DNA of 64,000 bases from an uncultured Paraprevotella sp. (GCA_944321365.1 CALULA010000009.1:18334-82333); one strand, 5' to 3'. Shown: positions 9,650 to 18,258, counted from the stretch's first letter. Notes: generated by a model not told the origin, from the sequence alone. Made by a program: numbers and translations.

Positions 9650-9769
9650 TCACAGACGGCCTTTCCTCACCGATATAGCCAACGCCCATACGCAAAGGAC
9701 AACCGTCACAAACGTCAGTGCCAATACTGCCACAGCATGCACGTCCGTCATCATCCATTCTGACATCAT
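9650..9769 (-). CDS. possible 39-residue single-span membrane peptide
   Basis: A frame shorter than usual gene-calling limits reads MMSEWMMTDVHAV, then about 20 hydrophobic residues (VLALTFVTVVLCVWALAISV), then a basic RKGRL end. The layout is that of a single transmembrane helix with a positive cytoplasmic tail. An AGG lies 8 bp before the ATG, and a strong -7 box and possible -33 element are found about 95 bp upstream with no other gene to serve before DUF4250. The hydrophobic core could arise by chance, so the call is moderate. Function is unknown. Confidence 0.5.
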   Translation of the reverse strand: MMSEWMMTDVHAVAVLALTFVTVVLCVWALAISVRKGRL

Positions 9770-9861
9770 CTTTTTAACCTTAAACAGAACCAATACCTAC
9801 CGCCGCAACGGACACTCGTCCAAGCCTCCCTCACGGCCTAAAAGGTTTCTTTATTTCGTGT

Positions 9862-9893
9862 CAAAAGTACAAACTCGACCGCGCTTCCGCAAG
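9862..9893 (-). promoter_or_regulatory. promoter for small membrane ORF and DUF4250
   Basis: On the minus strand TTG (9893-9891) is followed after 21 bp by TACTTTTG (9869-9862), matching the Bacteroidetes -33/-7 layout. It lies just past the rseP terminator and points at the small ORF. Confidence 0.5.
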
Positions 9894-9918
9894 CCTGCAA
9901 AATGTTTTTTAAAAGAAA

Positions 9919-9956
9919 GCCCCCGACTTCTTGACTTAAATCAAGACGCCGGGGGC
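9919..9956 (-). terminator. intrinsic terminator of the tsaB-rseP operon
   Basis: GCCCCCG pairs with CGGGGGC, and inside it CTTGA pairs with TCAAG around TTAAA-type loop bases. On the minus strand the stem is followed by TTTCTTTT. It ends transcripts leaving rseP, whose stop is 29 bp upstream. Confidence 0.85.
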
Positions 9957-9984
9957 GGTAACATATCACCGTTTCTGGTCTGCA

Positions 9985-11391
9985 TCAGAAAATGAACCGC
10001 ATGATATCATTATAACAAGCCAGCACCATCAAGGCGAGCAGCAGTGTCATGCCCACCATCTGGGCCCGCTCAAGGAATCTGTCGCTGGGCGGGCGGCGCA
10101 GGATAATCTCTCCTATGAGGAACATCACATGCCCGCCGTCCAAAGCCGGAATGGGCAGGATGTTCATGAAAGCCAGCATAAGGCTCAGGAATGCCGTGGT
10201 ATTCCAGAAAGCCAGCCAGTCCCACGTGGCGGGGAAAATGCTTCCGATGGTAATGAAGCTGCCCACGCTCTTCGCACCGTCGGAGGTGAAGAGGTACTGC
10301 AAGTCGCTCACATAGCCTGCCAGCACATCCCATCCATAAGAGATACCTGCGGGAATGCTCGCCCAGAAGCCGTAATCCACCTGCACCGGCTCATAATAAG
10401 CCAGAAGGTTCGCCCGCTTGATCACGCCCAGCATGTAGTCCGGTGTGAGTGTCAGCGTCGCCGTATCGGCAACCGCCGCTCCCTCCGCCATGTAAGCCAC
10501 AGTCATGCTGCGAAGTTTCAGGCTGTCCTCATGTGTACAACCAGAAACGGCCAGCTTCTCCATCCGTGCCTTTACCGCCTCATCGAAGTCATTCCACGTG
10601 ACCACAGGCTGTCCGTCTATGGCAGTAATACGGCTCCCCGCATACAGCCCGACCGAATCAGCCGGCGAATCAGGCAGAACGGAATCGACCACCGCCGGCA
10701 TGAAGGGTATCAGAAAAGGCGGGTTGGACTTGAGCATCTCCAGCATGTTCATGTCGGCAGGCATCGCCAACGCCACTTCACGCCCGTCGCGCAACACCGT
10801 CACTTCATGTGCCTCCGATATGGAACGGTATAGTGTTCCATCCCATTTTTTGATGCTCTCTCCGTCCACCGCAACAGGAATGTCACCGTTGCGGAAGCCT
10901 ATGGCCTGCGCCTGCTCGTTGAACTGGAACCCCATCGACATGTCCTGAATGGGGATATACTTCTCCCCCCAGGCAAAGAGAATCATCACATAAATGAACA
11001 AGGCCAGCAGGAAATTGACCAGCACTCCGCCAATCATGACGAACAAGCGTTGCCATGCAGGCTTGGCGCGGAACTCCCACGGCTGCACCGGCTTCTTCAT
11101 CTGTTCGGTGTCCATGCTCTCGTCAATCATACCGGCAATCTTCACATAACCGCCAAAAGGCAGCCATCCGATACCATATTCCGTTTCGGCATCCTTACAC
11201 TTAGGGAACAAACGCGTGAACCATTTGTCCTTCGTACTGAACAAATGGAAATAGGGATCGAAAAACAAGAAAAATTTCTCCACCTTTATCTTGAACAGCT
11301 TGGCGAAGAAAAAATGGCCTCCTTCGTGCAATATGACCAGAATCGACAACGACAGCACCAGCTGGAGGGCTTTAACCAATGTTGCATCCAT
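9985..11391 (-). CDS. rseP: RIP metalloprotease RseP (site-2 protease)
   Basis: RseP is a zinc protease in the inner membrane that cuts transmembrane segments, classically of anti-sigma factors and remnant signal peptides. The 468-residue protein has HEGGH at residues 22-26 in the first membrane helix and the second zinc motif in NILPIPALDGGH near the C-terminus. Two PDZ-like regions lie between, including a DSPADSVGLYAGSRITAIDG segment. Four hydrophobic spans are visible. It is the last gene of the tsaB-DUF4290-murA-rimM-dxr-rseP run; the dxr-rseP pairing is widespread in bacteria. A strong terminator follows. Confidence 0.94.
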   Translation of the reverse strand: MDATLVKALQLVLSLSILVILHEGGHFFFAKLFKIKVEKFFLFFDPYFHLFSTKDKWFTRLFPKCKDAETEYGIGWLPFGGYVKIAGMIDESMDTEQMKKPVQPWEFRAKPAWQRLFVMIGGVLVNFLLALFIYVMILFAWGEKYIPIQDMSMGFQFNEQAQAIGFRNGDIPVAVDGESIKKWDGTLYRSISEAHEVTVLRDGREVALAMPADMNMLEMLKSNPPFLIPFMPAVVDSVLPDSPADSVGLYAGSRITAIDGQPVVTWNDFDEAVKARMEKLAVSGCTHEDSLKLRSMTVAYMAEGAAVADTATLTLTPDYMLGVIKRANLLAYYEPVQVDYGFWASIPAGISYGWDVLAGYVSDLQYLFTSDGAKSVGSFITIGSIFPATWDWLAFWNTTAFLSLMLAFMNILPIPALDGGHVMFLIGEIILRRPPSDRFLERAQMVGMTLLLALMVLACYNDIMRFIF

Positions 11392-11446
11392 TTAATGTTG
11401 ATTTACGCTTTTACTACTACCTATTATATATATAGAACAATACTTT

Positions 11447-12607
11447 TCATGCTATACAGTTCGTGGCGATGCGCCGTGCCTCGGCATCAGTCTGCATATA
11501 GTCCTCATACGTGGGCGAAGCCACGAACGGGGCTTTCTGCATCACCGTCTCTATCACATCGCTCATCTGCAGGAACCCGATGCGGTCTTCCAGAAAAGCC
11601 CGGTTGGTCACCTCGTTGGCCGCATTGAGTATGCAGGGCATGTTCCCCCCCCTTCGCAACGCCTCATAGGCCAGCGACAGGTTACGGAAGCGATGTGTGT
11701 CGGGCTGCTCGAACGTCAGTTCCGAAATGCGGAACAGATCCAACCGTTCAAACGAACTTTTCAGACGCAAAGGATAGGAAAAGGCATACTGAATGGGCAA
11801 GCGCATGTCGGGCATTCCCATCTGAGCCTTTACTGCACCGTCGGCAAACTGCACGGCACTGTGTACAATAGATTGAGGATGAACCACCACCTGAATCTGC
11901 TCCGGCGCGACGCCGAAGAGCCAACGTGCCTCGATAACTTCAAACCCCTTGTTCATCATCGAGGCCGAATCTATGGTGATTTTCGCTCCCATCGACCAAT
12001 TCGGGTGCTTCAAGGCCTGCTCTTTCGTCACCATGGCCAGTTGTTCCAGCGTCAATGTCCGGAACGGACCGCCCGATGCAGTCAAGATGATTTTCTCTAT
12101 CGGACTGACCTCTCCTGCAAGACACTGGAATATGGCAGAATGTTCAGAATCTACCGGCAAAATGTCCGCATGATATTCATCTGCCAACCGGTTAATCAGC
12201 TCTCCGGCAACCACCAGCGTTTCCTTATTGGCCAACGCAATGGTCTTCCCGGCACGTATGGCGTTCATCGTCGGACGCAGACCGGCATAGCCCACCATCG
12301 CAGCCAACACTATGTCTACCGGTTTCTCCTGTACAATCTGACACAAGGCATCTGCTCCGGCATAGACTTTTATCGGCAAATCGGCCAAGGCGTCACGCAC
12401 CTGCACATACTTCTCCTCGTTAGCTATCACCACCGCCTCCGGCAAGAAGCTGCGGGCCTGTTCTACGAGCAGTTCCACATTGTTATTGGCCGTCAGAACA
12501 TACGCTTCATATAAGTCCGAATGTTCCGCTATCACCTGCAAAGCCTGTGTGCCAATGGAGCCGGTAGAACCCAGTATGGCTATTCTTTTCCTCTCTTTCG
12601 TATTCAT
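11447..12607 (-). CDS. dxr: 1-deoxy-D-xylulose-5-phosphate reductoisomerase
   Basis: Dxr converts DXP to 2-C-methyl-D-erythritol 4-phosphate with NADPH, the committed step of the MEP isoprenoid pathway. The N-terminal Rossmann motif GSTGSIGTQAL and the metal/substrate motif PVDSEHSAIFQCL are present, as is the SMMNKGFEVIEA segment. An in-frame TTG 21 bases upstream could extend the protein by seven residues, but the ATG at 12607 gives the usual start MNTKERKRIAILG and sits 26 bp past the rimM stop. IspF of the same pathway is encoded separately at 24.2 kb. Confidence 0.94.
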   Translation of the reverse strand: MNTKERKRIAILGSTGSIGTQALQVIAEHSDLYEAYVLTANNNVELLVEQARSFLPEAVVIANEEKYVQVRDALADLPIKVYAGADALCQIVQEKPVDIVLAAMVGYAGLRPTMNAIRAGKTIALANKETLVVAGELINRLADEYHADILPVDSEHSAIFQCLAGEVSPIEKIILTASGGPFRTLTLEQLAMVTKEQALKHPNWSMGAKITIDSASMMNKGFEVIEARWLFGVAPEQIQVVVHPQSIVHSAVQFADGAVKAQMGMPDMRLPIQYAFSYPLRLKSSFERLDLFRISELTFEQPDTHRFRNLSLAYEALRRGGNMPCILNAANEVTNRAFLEDRIGFLQMSDVIETVMQKAPFVASPTYEDYMQTDAEARRIATNCIA

Positions 12608-12633
12608 CAAGTCGCTTCCTTTCTCCAAATCCG

Positions 12634-13167
12634 TCAGTCCTGTTCGTCTAAGGCCAGAAGTCCCTCCGGCACAGTCATGAAAATCTTACGTTGTTTATGG
12701 TCGATGTCGTCTATCAGCTCTTCGACGGCGGGCAACAACACCATCTCACCCTGCGGTCGTTCCACTTCAAAAAGAACATTCATCGTGGCGTCGTTCACCG
12801 CCCTTACCGTACCAATCCGCCCTGAGTTTACGTCCACCACATCAAATCCCGTAAAATAAGCCCAGGAATTAATCCCGTCTTTTGTTTCACATGCCAAGGC
12901 CTTAGGAAAGAATACATCCACGCCTGCCATCCGCCGGGCCTGCTCCTCATTATCAACATCCTCCAACTTCATCAGCACGACATCGTCGCCACTGAAGCGA
13001 TATTCTTCTATAAAAAACGGCACAAGGATGCCATCCATACGGCATAACAGATAGTCGGCTTCCACACGGTCGAACACATCATCGGTGAAAACCATACACA
13101 ATTCTCCCGACACTCCGTGAGGCTTTGTCAGCCTGCCTATCTTATAAACCTCGTCCTCGCGTATCAT
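12634..13167 (-). CDS. rimM: 16S rRNA processing protein RimM
   Basis: RimM assists late maturation of the 30S head domain, binding ribosomal protein S19. The 177-residue protein has the N-terminal RimM beta-barrel (IGRLTKPHGVSGELCMVFTDD) and a C-terminal PRC-barrel with WAYFTGFDVVD and ALLDEQD-like end. It lies 5 bp after murA and 26 bp before dxr, so it is cotranscribed. This position next to murA, instead of with rpsP-trmD-rplS as in Proteobacteria, is usual for Bacteroidales. Confidence 0.93.
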   Translation of the reverse strand: MIREDEVYKIGRLTKPHGVSGELCMVFTDDVFDRVEADYLLCRMDGILVPFFIEEYRFSGDDVVLMKLEDVDNEEQARRMAGVDVFFPKALACETKDGINSWAYFTGFDVVDVNSGRIGTVRAVNDATMNVLFEVERPQGEMVLLPAVEELIDDIDHKQRKIFMTVPEGLLALDEQD

Positions 13168-13172
13168 CCTAC

Positions 13173-14483
13173 TTAATCCTCCACTCGTTTGATACAGGCC
13201 CCCAATGCATTCAGACGGCGTTCTATATCTTCATAACCTCGGTCAATCTGTTCTATGTTGCTGATACGGCTCGTCCCGTCCGCACTCAAAGCGGCTATCA
13301 GCAAAGCGATTCCGGCACGAATATCCGGTGACGTCATGCGCCCGCCGCGCAAACGGATCTGATGATCATGTCCCACAACAACGGCACGATGCGGATCACA
13401 AAGAATAATCTGCGCCCCCATGTCAATCAGTTTGTCCACGAAAAACAAACGGCTTTCAAACATTTTCTGATGAATCAGCACCGACCCCTTGGCCTGCGTA
13501 GCCACCACAAGAAGCACACTCAACAGGTCCGGTGTCAGGCCGGGCCACGGAGCATCACTCAACGTCATGAACGAACCGTCCAGAAACGACTCAATCTCAT
13601 AATGCTCGTGACGGGGTACCAACAGGTCCTCCCCACTCCGAATCACCTGAATGCCCAGACGGCTGAAAGTGTAAGGGATGATGCCTAACTGTTCATAACA
13701 GACATTCTTAATGCGGATGCCGTCACCCACCATAGCCGCCATGCCGATGAAACTGCCCACTTCTATCATATCAGGCAAAACGGCATGCGACGCTCCGTGA
13801 AGCGAACTGACGCCCACTATCGTCAACAGATTAGAAGCAATACCGCTGATATTAGCTCCCATACGGTTCAGCAAGTGGCACAGCTGCTGAATATAAGGCT
13901 CACATGCCGCATTATAGATAGTCGTTGTCCCCATAGCCAGCACTGCGGCCATGATGATGTTGGCCGTGCCTGTCACTGAAGCTTCGTCAAGCAACATGTA
14001 TGTTCCGCACAACCGGTCGGAATGGATGGTGTAAACCTCACGTTCCGCGTCGTAATCGAACTTCGCTCCCAGCTTCTGTATGCCTAAAAAATGTGTATCC
14101 AACCGGCGGCGTCCGATTTTATCGCCACCCGGCTTGGCCACGACAGCGCAACCGAAACGGGCCACCATCGGACCGATAAGCATCACACTGCCCCGCAGCT
14201 TCGTGCAGCGTGACAGGAATTCATCGCTCTGCACATAATCCAGATTTACATCATCTGCCTGAAAAGTATAGTCACCGGGGGCATTTCGGGTAACTTTCAC
14301 CCCCAGATCTTCCAACAGACGTATCTGATGATTCACGTCTGATATGTCCGGAACATTCTTGATGCGCACGGGTTCAGGCGTCAGCAATGTAGCGCAAATC
14401 ACTTCCAAAGCTTCGTTTTTCGCCCCCTGCGGAACGATTTCTCCTGTCAGGCAATGACCTCCTTCTATAATAAATGAAGACAT
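13173..14483 (-). CDS. murA: UDP-N-acetylglucosamine 1-carboxyvinyltransferase MurA, Asp at the fosfomycin site
   Basis: MurA transfers enolpyruvate from PEP to UDP-GlcNAc, the first committed step of peptidoglycan synthesis in the cytoplasm. The 436-residue protein is full length and has the substrate motifs GAKNEALEVICATLL (residues 20-34) and LRGSVMLIGPMVARFG (96-111). The loop that carries the active-site Cys in Escherichia coli (Cys115, PGGC) here reads PGGDKIGRR with Asp121 (codon 14121-14123). In family members with Asp at this place the enzyme works but fosfomycin cannot alkylate it. It follows DUF4290 and precedes rimM by 5 bp. Confidence 0.95.
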   Translation of the reverse strand: MSSFIIEGGHCLTGEIVPQGAKNEALEVICATLLTPEPVRIKNVPDISDVNHQIRLLEDLGVKVTRNAPGDYTFQADDVNLDYVQSDEFLSRCTKLRGSVMLIGPMVARFGCAVVAKPGGDKIGRRRLDTHFLGIQKLGAKFDYDAEREVYTIHSDRLCGTYMLLDEASVTGTANIIMAAVLAMGTTTIYNAACEPYIQQLCHLLNRMGANISGIASNLLTIVGVSSLHGASHAVLPDMIEVGSFIGMAAMVGDGIRIKNVCYEQLGIIPYTFSRLGIQVIRSGEDLLVPRHEHYEIESFLDGSFMTLSDAPWPGLTPDLLSVLLVVATQAKGSVLIHQKMFESRLFFVDKLIDMGAQIILCDPHRAVVVGHDHQIRLRGGRMTSPDIRAGIALLIAALSADGTSRISNIEQIDRGYEDIERRLNALGACIKRVED

Positions 14484-14519
14484 AAACAGAATAAAGGAAA
14501 CAGATTCAGCACTTTCTTT

Positions 14520-15140
14520 CTAACTCTTTCGTTTGTTTTTCCGCCCTGCCATGCGGCCGGCCGTTTGCACACGCCCCGGCTGGACAGTCCGCCCCTGCAT
14601 TTCCACAACCGTCTGAAAACGCTCACGGTCCAAGTGCACGGCACCATGCGTATAGGTTTTCAAATCGAATTCTATCTTATCATCGTTCATGGCATCTTTA
14701 TTCCAATTACCCAAACTGCGCCGCATCTGGCCCGCCACAAGCAGCGTCAGCTCATCACGCATCGGCCCTTCCGGCATCTCAGGCAATTTCTTCATAAGAG
14801 TTTCCAAAAGATAGCCATAATGGCGGTAGTGGATTTTCTTCATCGGATAACCCAACGGTGCAGGCCTGCTTCCACTTTCTTTCTTTGGTTTTATCTCATA
14901 CGGATAGTCTATATCCAACTTATAATCGGCCATAACGGCCAGATGGTCCCACAACTTATGCTTGAAGTCGGGCACATCACGCAAATGTGGAAACATGTTT
15001 CCCATGATGGATACTATCGTATGGGCGCAACGCTGCCGCTCGACCCTGTCGGTCAAAGTCAGCGCATAGTCTACCATATCCTGAATGCCCCGGCCATACT
15101 CCGGCATGGGCAGTTTCTTTCGCTGGGTATTGTAAATCAT
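14520..15140 (-). CDS. DUF4290 family protein
   Basis: This 206-residue cytoplasmic protein belongs to a Bacteroidetes-only family of unknown function, recognisable by the opening YNTQRKKLPMPEYGRGIQDMVDYAL and the DVPDFKHKLWDHLAVM segment. It is mostly helical with a strongly basic C-terminal tail (GRMAGRKNKRKS), which would suit binding to nucleic acid, though that is inference. It begins 3 bp after the tsaB stop and lies just ahead of murA, an arrangement kept in the order, so it is probably an ordinary member of this envelope/translation operon. Confidence 0.88.
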   Translation of the reverse strand: MIYNTQRKKLPMPEYGRGIQDMVDYALTLTDRVERQRCAHTIVSIMGNMFPHLRDVPDFKHKLWDHLAVMADYKLDIDYPYEIKPKKESGSRPAPLGYPMKKIHYRHYGYLLETLMKKLPEMPEGPMRDELTLLVAGQMRRSLGNWNKDAMNDDKIEFDLKTYTHGAVHLDRERFQTVVEMQGRTVQPGRVQTAGRMAGRKNKRKS

Positions 15141-15143
15141 CTG

Positions 15144-15836
15144 TTATAATAGTTTTTTCGGCTTAGACGCCACGAATTCTTTCAAATAAAAGGGCTCAAA
15201 ATAGGCTACATCCTCAAAACGTCCGAGCGCAAAGGCTTTTTCTGCCAGCGGTCCCATGTGCTTAGCCAAAGGAACTACGTCCGACAAGAAATGAGCATGA
15301 GGATGCACAATCTTCGTACGGCACTTTTCCGCTCCGTCCCCGAAGAAAAATACCGGACGGCGGTCCAGATATTCACCGTATGTATCCTCGTCTACGATAT
15401 CGGCACCCACAGGGCGCACTGCATGCAAAGCACGGTCATAAAGAGCCGCATACACCTCCATCCTACGGGCATCTATCATCGGACACAGCAAAGCATCCTC
15501 AGGAAGCTCTTCGTTGTAAAGCAATATCGGCACGCATAACAGCTCAAGCGTGGGCACCGCTATCAGCTTCAGTTCGCGGGCATAACAGATACCCTTCGCC
15601 ATAGACACCCCTATACGCAAACCCGTATAGGAGCCAGGTCCACAGCTCACAGCCACAGCATCAAACGGAATGCCATGGTTATCGACATAAGAAAGAGCCT
15701 CATCTACGAACACCCCCAGCTGCACGGCATGCGACGGACCTGTGCGGTCCTCTTTCTCAAACAGGAGGGCACCGTCTTCCGTCACCGCCACTGAACACAC
15801 CTTCGTGCTTGTCTCAATATGCAGAATACAAGACAT
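15144..15836 (-). CDS. tsaB: tRNA t6A biosynthesis protein TsaB
   Basis: TsaB is the inactive ASKHA-fold partner of TsaD in the complex that puts threonylcarbamoyl on A37 of ANN-decoding tRNAs. The 230-residue protein starts with ILHIETSTKVCSVAV, the phosphate-1-like loop, and has SCGPGSYTGLRIGVSMAKG, the dimer-interface motif typical of TsaB. It lacks the HxxxH metal site of TsaD, as expected. It heads the six-gene operon; a divergent promoter region of 84 bp separates it from yicC. Confidence 0.94.
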   Translation of the reverse strand: MSCILHIETSTKVCSVAVTEDGALLFEKEDRTGPSHAVQLGVFVDEALSYVDNHGIPFDAVAVSCGPGSYTGLRIGVSMAKGICYARELKLIAVPTLELLCVPILLYNEELPEDALLCPMIDARRMEVYAALYDRALHAVRPVGADIVDEDTYGEYLDRRPVFFFGDGAEKCRTKIVHPHAHFLSDVVPLAKHMGPLAEKAFALGRFEDVAYFEPFYLKEFVASKPKKLL

Positions 15837-15863
15837 AAACTATTTTTTCCTTGAATAACTCCG

Positions 15864-15871
15864 CAAAAATA
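15864..15871 (-). promoter_or_regulatory. -7 box of the tsaB operon
   Basis: TATTTTTG on the minus strand, 28 bp ahead of the tsaB ATG, fits TAnnTTTG. It shares the short divergent region with the yicC box. Confidence 0.55.
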
Positions 15872-15893
15872 CAATTTTATCCTTTTATTTTTC

Positions 15894-15901
15894 TACTTTT
15901 G
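15894..15901 (+). promoter_or_regulatory. -7 box of the yicC operon
   Basis: TACTTTTG fits TAnnTTTG and lies 19 bp ahead of the yicC ATG. The region upstream is T-rich without a clear TTTG at -33. Confidence 0.55.
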
Positions 15902-15920
15902 CACAAAATAATTATTAAAC

Positions 15921-16796
15921 ATGATTCAATCAATGACTGGCTACGGCAAAGCGACAGCCGTATACAATGGGAAAAAAATCAACGTAGAAATAAAATCTCT
16001 CAACAGTAAAGCGTTGGATCTCTCCACCCGCATTGCCCCGCTTTACCGGGAAAAGGAAATGGAAATCCGCGCACTGATCAGCAAGACGTTGGAAAGAGGC
16101 AAGGTGGATTTCGCCATCTGGACGGAAAAAGATGAGGAACAAAGCGCGACTCCTATAAACGCAGTGCTCTTGGACAACTACTGTCAGCAAATCAAAACCA
16201 TCAGTGCGGAGCGTCAGATTCCCCTGCCCAATGATTGGTTCGCCACACTGCTGAGACTCCCGGACGTCATGACCCGCACCGACGTGGAAGAACTGAATGA
16301 AGAGGAGTGGGATGCCGTGCAGAAAGCCATCAACGAGGCCATAGAGAAACTCACGGACTTCCGTAAGCAGGAAGGCGCGGCCCTGCAAAAGAAATTCACA
16401 GAGAAGATCAACAATATCGGGCAACTTCTCAAAAGCATAGAGCCGTATGAGAAGAGCCGCACCGAACGCATCCGGCAACGCCTTGTGGAAGCGTTGGAAT
16501 CCATTCCCAATGTGGAGTATGACAAGAACCGCCTGGAACAGGAAATGATCTACTACATCGAGAAGCTGGACATCAACGAAGAGAAACAGCGCTTGGCCAA
16601 CCATCTGGCTTATTTCATGGAAACCATGGAGAACGGACACGGGCAAGGCAAAAAGCTGGGCTTCATCGCCCAGGAGATGGGACGTGAAATCAACACGACC
16701 GGGAGCAAGAGCAATCTGGCAGAGATGCAGAACATCGTGGTGAAGATGAAAGACGAACTGGAACAGATCAAAGAGCAAGTGCTCAACGTAATGTAA
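15921..16796 (+). CDS. YicC family endoribonuclease-like protein
   Basis: The 291-residue protein opens with MIQSMTGYGKA and closes with the highly conserved GSKSNLAEMQNIVVKMKDELEQIKEQVLNV, both hallmarks of the YicC/YloC family. Work in E. coli and Bacillus indicates that members are metal-dependent ribonucleases acting in RNA turnover. The C-terminal DUF1732 part holds the conserved acidic and basic residues (EMIYYIEKLDINEEKQRL). It is cotranscribed with gmk, 3 bp downstream, a pairing common in Bacteroidetes and beyond. Confidence 0.92.
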   Translation: MIQSMTGYGKATAVYNGKKINVEIKSLNSKALDLSTRIAPLYREKEMEIRALISKTLERGKVDFAIWTEKDEEQSATPINAVLLDNYCQQIKTISAERQIPLPNDWFATLLRLPDVMTRTDVEELNEEEWDAVQKAINEAIEKLTDFRKQEGAALQKKFTEKINNIGQLLKSIEPYEKSRTERIRQRLVEALESIPNVEYDKNRLEQEMIYYIEKLDINEEKQRLANHLAYFMETMENGHGQGKKLGFIAQEMGREINTTGSKSNLAEMQNIVVKMKDELEQIKEQVLNVM

Positions 16797-16799
16797 AAA

Positions 16800-17378
16800 A
16801 TGGAACCTGTCATGCCCGGAAAACTCATCATCTTTTCCGCTCCCAGCGGAAGCGGGAAAAGCACCATCATCAACTATCTGATGGGGCAAGGACTTCATCT
16901 GGCCTTCAGCATCAGTGCCACCAGTCGCCCGCCACGCGGAACGGAACGGGATGGCGTGGAATATTTTTTCCTGTCGCCCGAAGAATTTCGCAGACGCATC
17001 GCCGCAGGAGAATTCCTGGAATATGAGGAAGTCTACAAAGACCGCTTCTACGGAACGCTGAAAGCACAGGTGGAACGCCAGCTCAGCCAAGGACAGAATG
17101 TAGTGTTCGACGTGGACGTGAACGGCGGCTGCCGCATCAAGGAGTTTTATGGCGACCGCGCACTGAGCATGTTCATCCAGCCCCCCTCCGTGGAGGAACT
17201 GCGCCGCCGGCTGGAAGGGCGCGGCACAGACTCTCCGGAAGTCATCAACGACCGCATCGCACGGGCCGAATATGAACTAAGCCTCGCCCCACGGTTCGAT
17301 ACAATTGTCGTAAACGACGATTTGGAAAAAGCCGAAGCTGAGGCCTTGAATAAAATCAAGACATTTCTTAACCGATAA
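16800..17378 (+). CDS. gmk: guanylate kinase
   Basis: Gmk phosphorylates GMP to GDP with ATP. The P-loop APSGSGKST lies at residues 14-22, followed by the GMP-binding SISATSRPPRGTERDGVEYFF and the FDVDVNGG Walker-B-like motif. The 192-residue length is usual. The reading frame could also start at the second Met (residue 5, 16812), which gives the more common MPGKLIIFSAPSG opening. It follows yicC by 3 bp and precedes a small membrane protein gene by 11 bp, in one operon ending with nadD. Confidence 0.94.
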   Translation: MEPVMPGKLIIFSAPSGSGKSTIINYLMGQGLHLAFSISATSRPPRGTERDGVEYFFLSPEEFRRRIAAGEFLEYEEVYKDRFYGTLKAQVERQLSQGQNVVFDVDVNGGCRIKEFYGDRALSMFIQPPSVEELRRRLEGRGTDSPEVINDRIARAEYELSLAPRFDTIVVNDDLEKAEAEALNKIKTFLNR

Positions 17379-17389
17379 AAACTGAGTCC

Positions 17390-17611
17390 ATGAACGACAA
17401 GACCATCAACCGGAATCTTTACACCAGCATCGCTCTCTGCGTGCTGTGCCTGCTGTTGTTCATCGCGGCATTGCTGTTCCAATGGGTGGAAATAGCCATA
17501 GCCATGGCACTGCTTTCGCTCGTACAGGCTTATCTGATTTGCGTATGGATTCACCGGAAACGCAGTGCACACCGTCACAAACGCCCCACGTATCCGCAAG
17601 GCAGACCATGA
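17390..17611 (+). CDS. small two-span membrane protein, unknown function
   Basis: A 73-residue protein with two hydrophobic spans, about residues 11-31 and 34-51, joined by a very short turn, and a strongly basic tail (HRKRSAHRHKRP). Positive charge suggests the C-terminus is cytoplasmic. I do not recognise a family. Its stop overlaps the nadD start in an ATGA arrangement (17608-17611), and it begins 11 bp after gmk, so translation is probably coupled to nadD. That coupling supports it being a real gene; no function can be assigned. Confidence 0.7.
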   Translation: MNDKTINRNLYTSIALCVLCLLLFIAALLFQWVEIAIAMALLSLVQAYLICVWIHRKRSAHRHKRPTYPQGRP

Positions 17612-18195
17612 CACTGACGGGCATCTACGGCGGTTCGTTCAACCCTATCCACAAAGGACACGTCCAACTGGCTGAGGCACTTTGCCATAAAGGGGTGGTG
17701 AATGAAATCTGGTTTCTCGTCTCCCCCCGGAATCCTTTTAAACAAGCCTCTAAAGACTTGCTGGATGAACATGACAGACTGTCGCTGGCCCGACTGGCCA
17801 CGGCAGGACACCCGCAGCTCCACGTGAGCGACTTTGAATTCAGCCTGCCCCGCCCTTCATATACGGTGGACACGCTTGCTGCCCTGCGGAAGGCCTACCC
17901 TGACCGGCAGTTCGCCCTCATCATGGGAGCCGACAACTGGCAGTCGTTCCACCGCTGGCGGAAGCCCGACGACATTCTGCGCCACCACCGCATCCTGGTC
18001 TACCCACGTCCGGAGTTTCCCGTGGACGAAACCGCACTCCCCCCCGGCGTGACACTGCTGTCCGACGTCCGGCTGATGGACATCAGCTCCACGCAGCTCC
18101 GTTGCAGCATAGCCCGCGGCGAAGATGCCTCTTACGGACTGGACGCAGCCGTGTGGCAAGAAATACAAAAAAAAGGATACTACCGGACGACATAA
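17608..18195 (+). CDS. nadD: nicotinate-nucleotide adenylyltransferase
   Basis: NadD joins ATP and nicotinate mononucleotide to deamido-NAD in NAD synthesis. The 195-residue protein starts with MTLTGIYGGSFNPIHKGH, containing the nucleotidyltransferase His pair at residues 15 and 18, and has the SSTQLR motif near the C-terminus. An open frame extends far upstream but only the ATG at 17608 gives the conserved start, overlapping the preceding stop by four bases. It is the last gene of the yicC operon and convergent with the fucosidase gene. Confidence 0.94.
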   Translation: MTLTGIYGGSFNPIHKGHVQLAEALCHKGVVNEIWFLVSPRNPFKQASKDLLDEHDRLSLARLATAGHPQLHVSDFEFSLPRPSYTVDTLAALRKAYPDRQFALIMGADNWQSFHRWRKPDDILRHHRILVYPRPEFPVDETALPPGVTLLSDVRLMDISSTQLRCSIARGEDASYGLDAAVWQEIQKKGYYRTT

Positions 18196-18219
18196 ACCGC
18201 CTCTTTTTCAGACACAACG

Positions 18220-18258
18220 ACGGGCAATACCGGATGGCTTTGTTCCGGCATTGCCCGT
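18220..18258. terminator. hairpin between convergent nadD and fucosidase genes
   Basis: ACGGGCAA-TA-CCGGA pairs with TCCGG-CA-TTGCCCGT around a 9-nt loop: 13 base pairs with a small internal mismatch. A T-run does not follow directly on either strand, but the location between convergent stops suggests it ends both transcripts. Confidence 0.6.

Noticed and set aside
15930..17090. Minus-strand open frame of 386 codons opposite yicC and gmk
   Set aside because: Phe/His-rich antisense translation over two well-identified genes.
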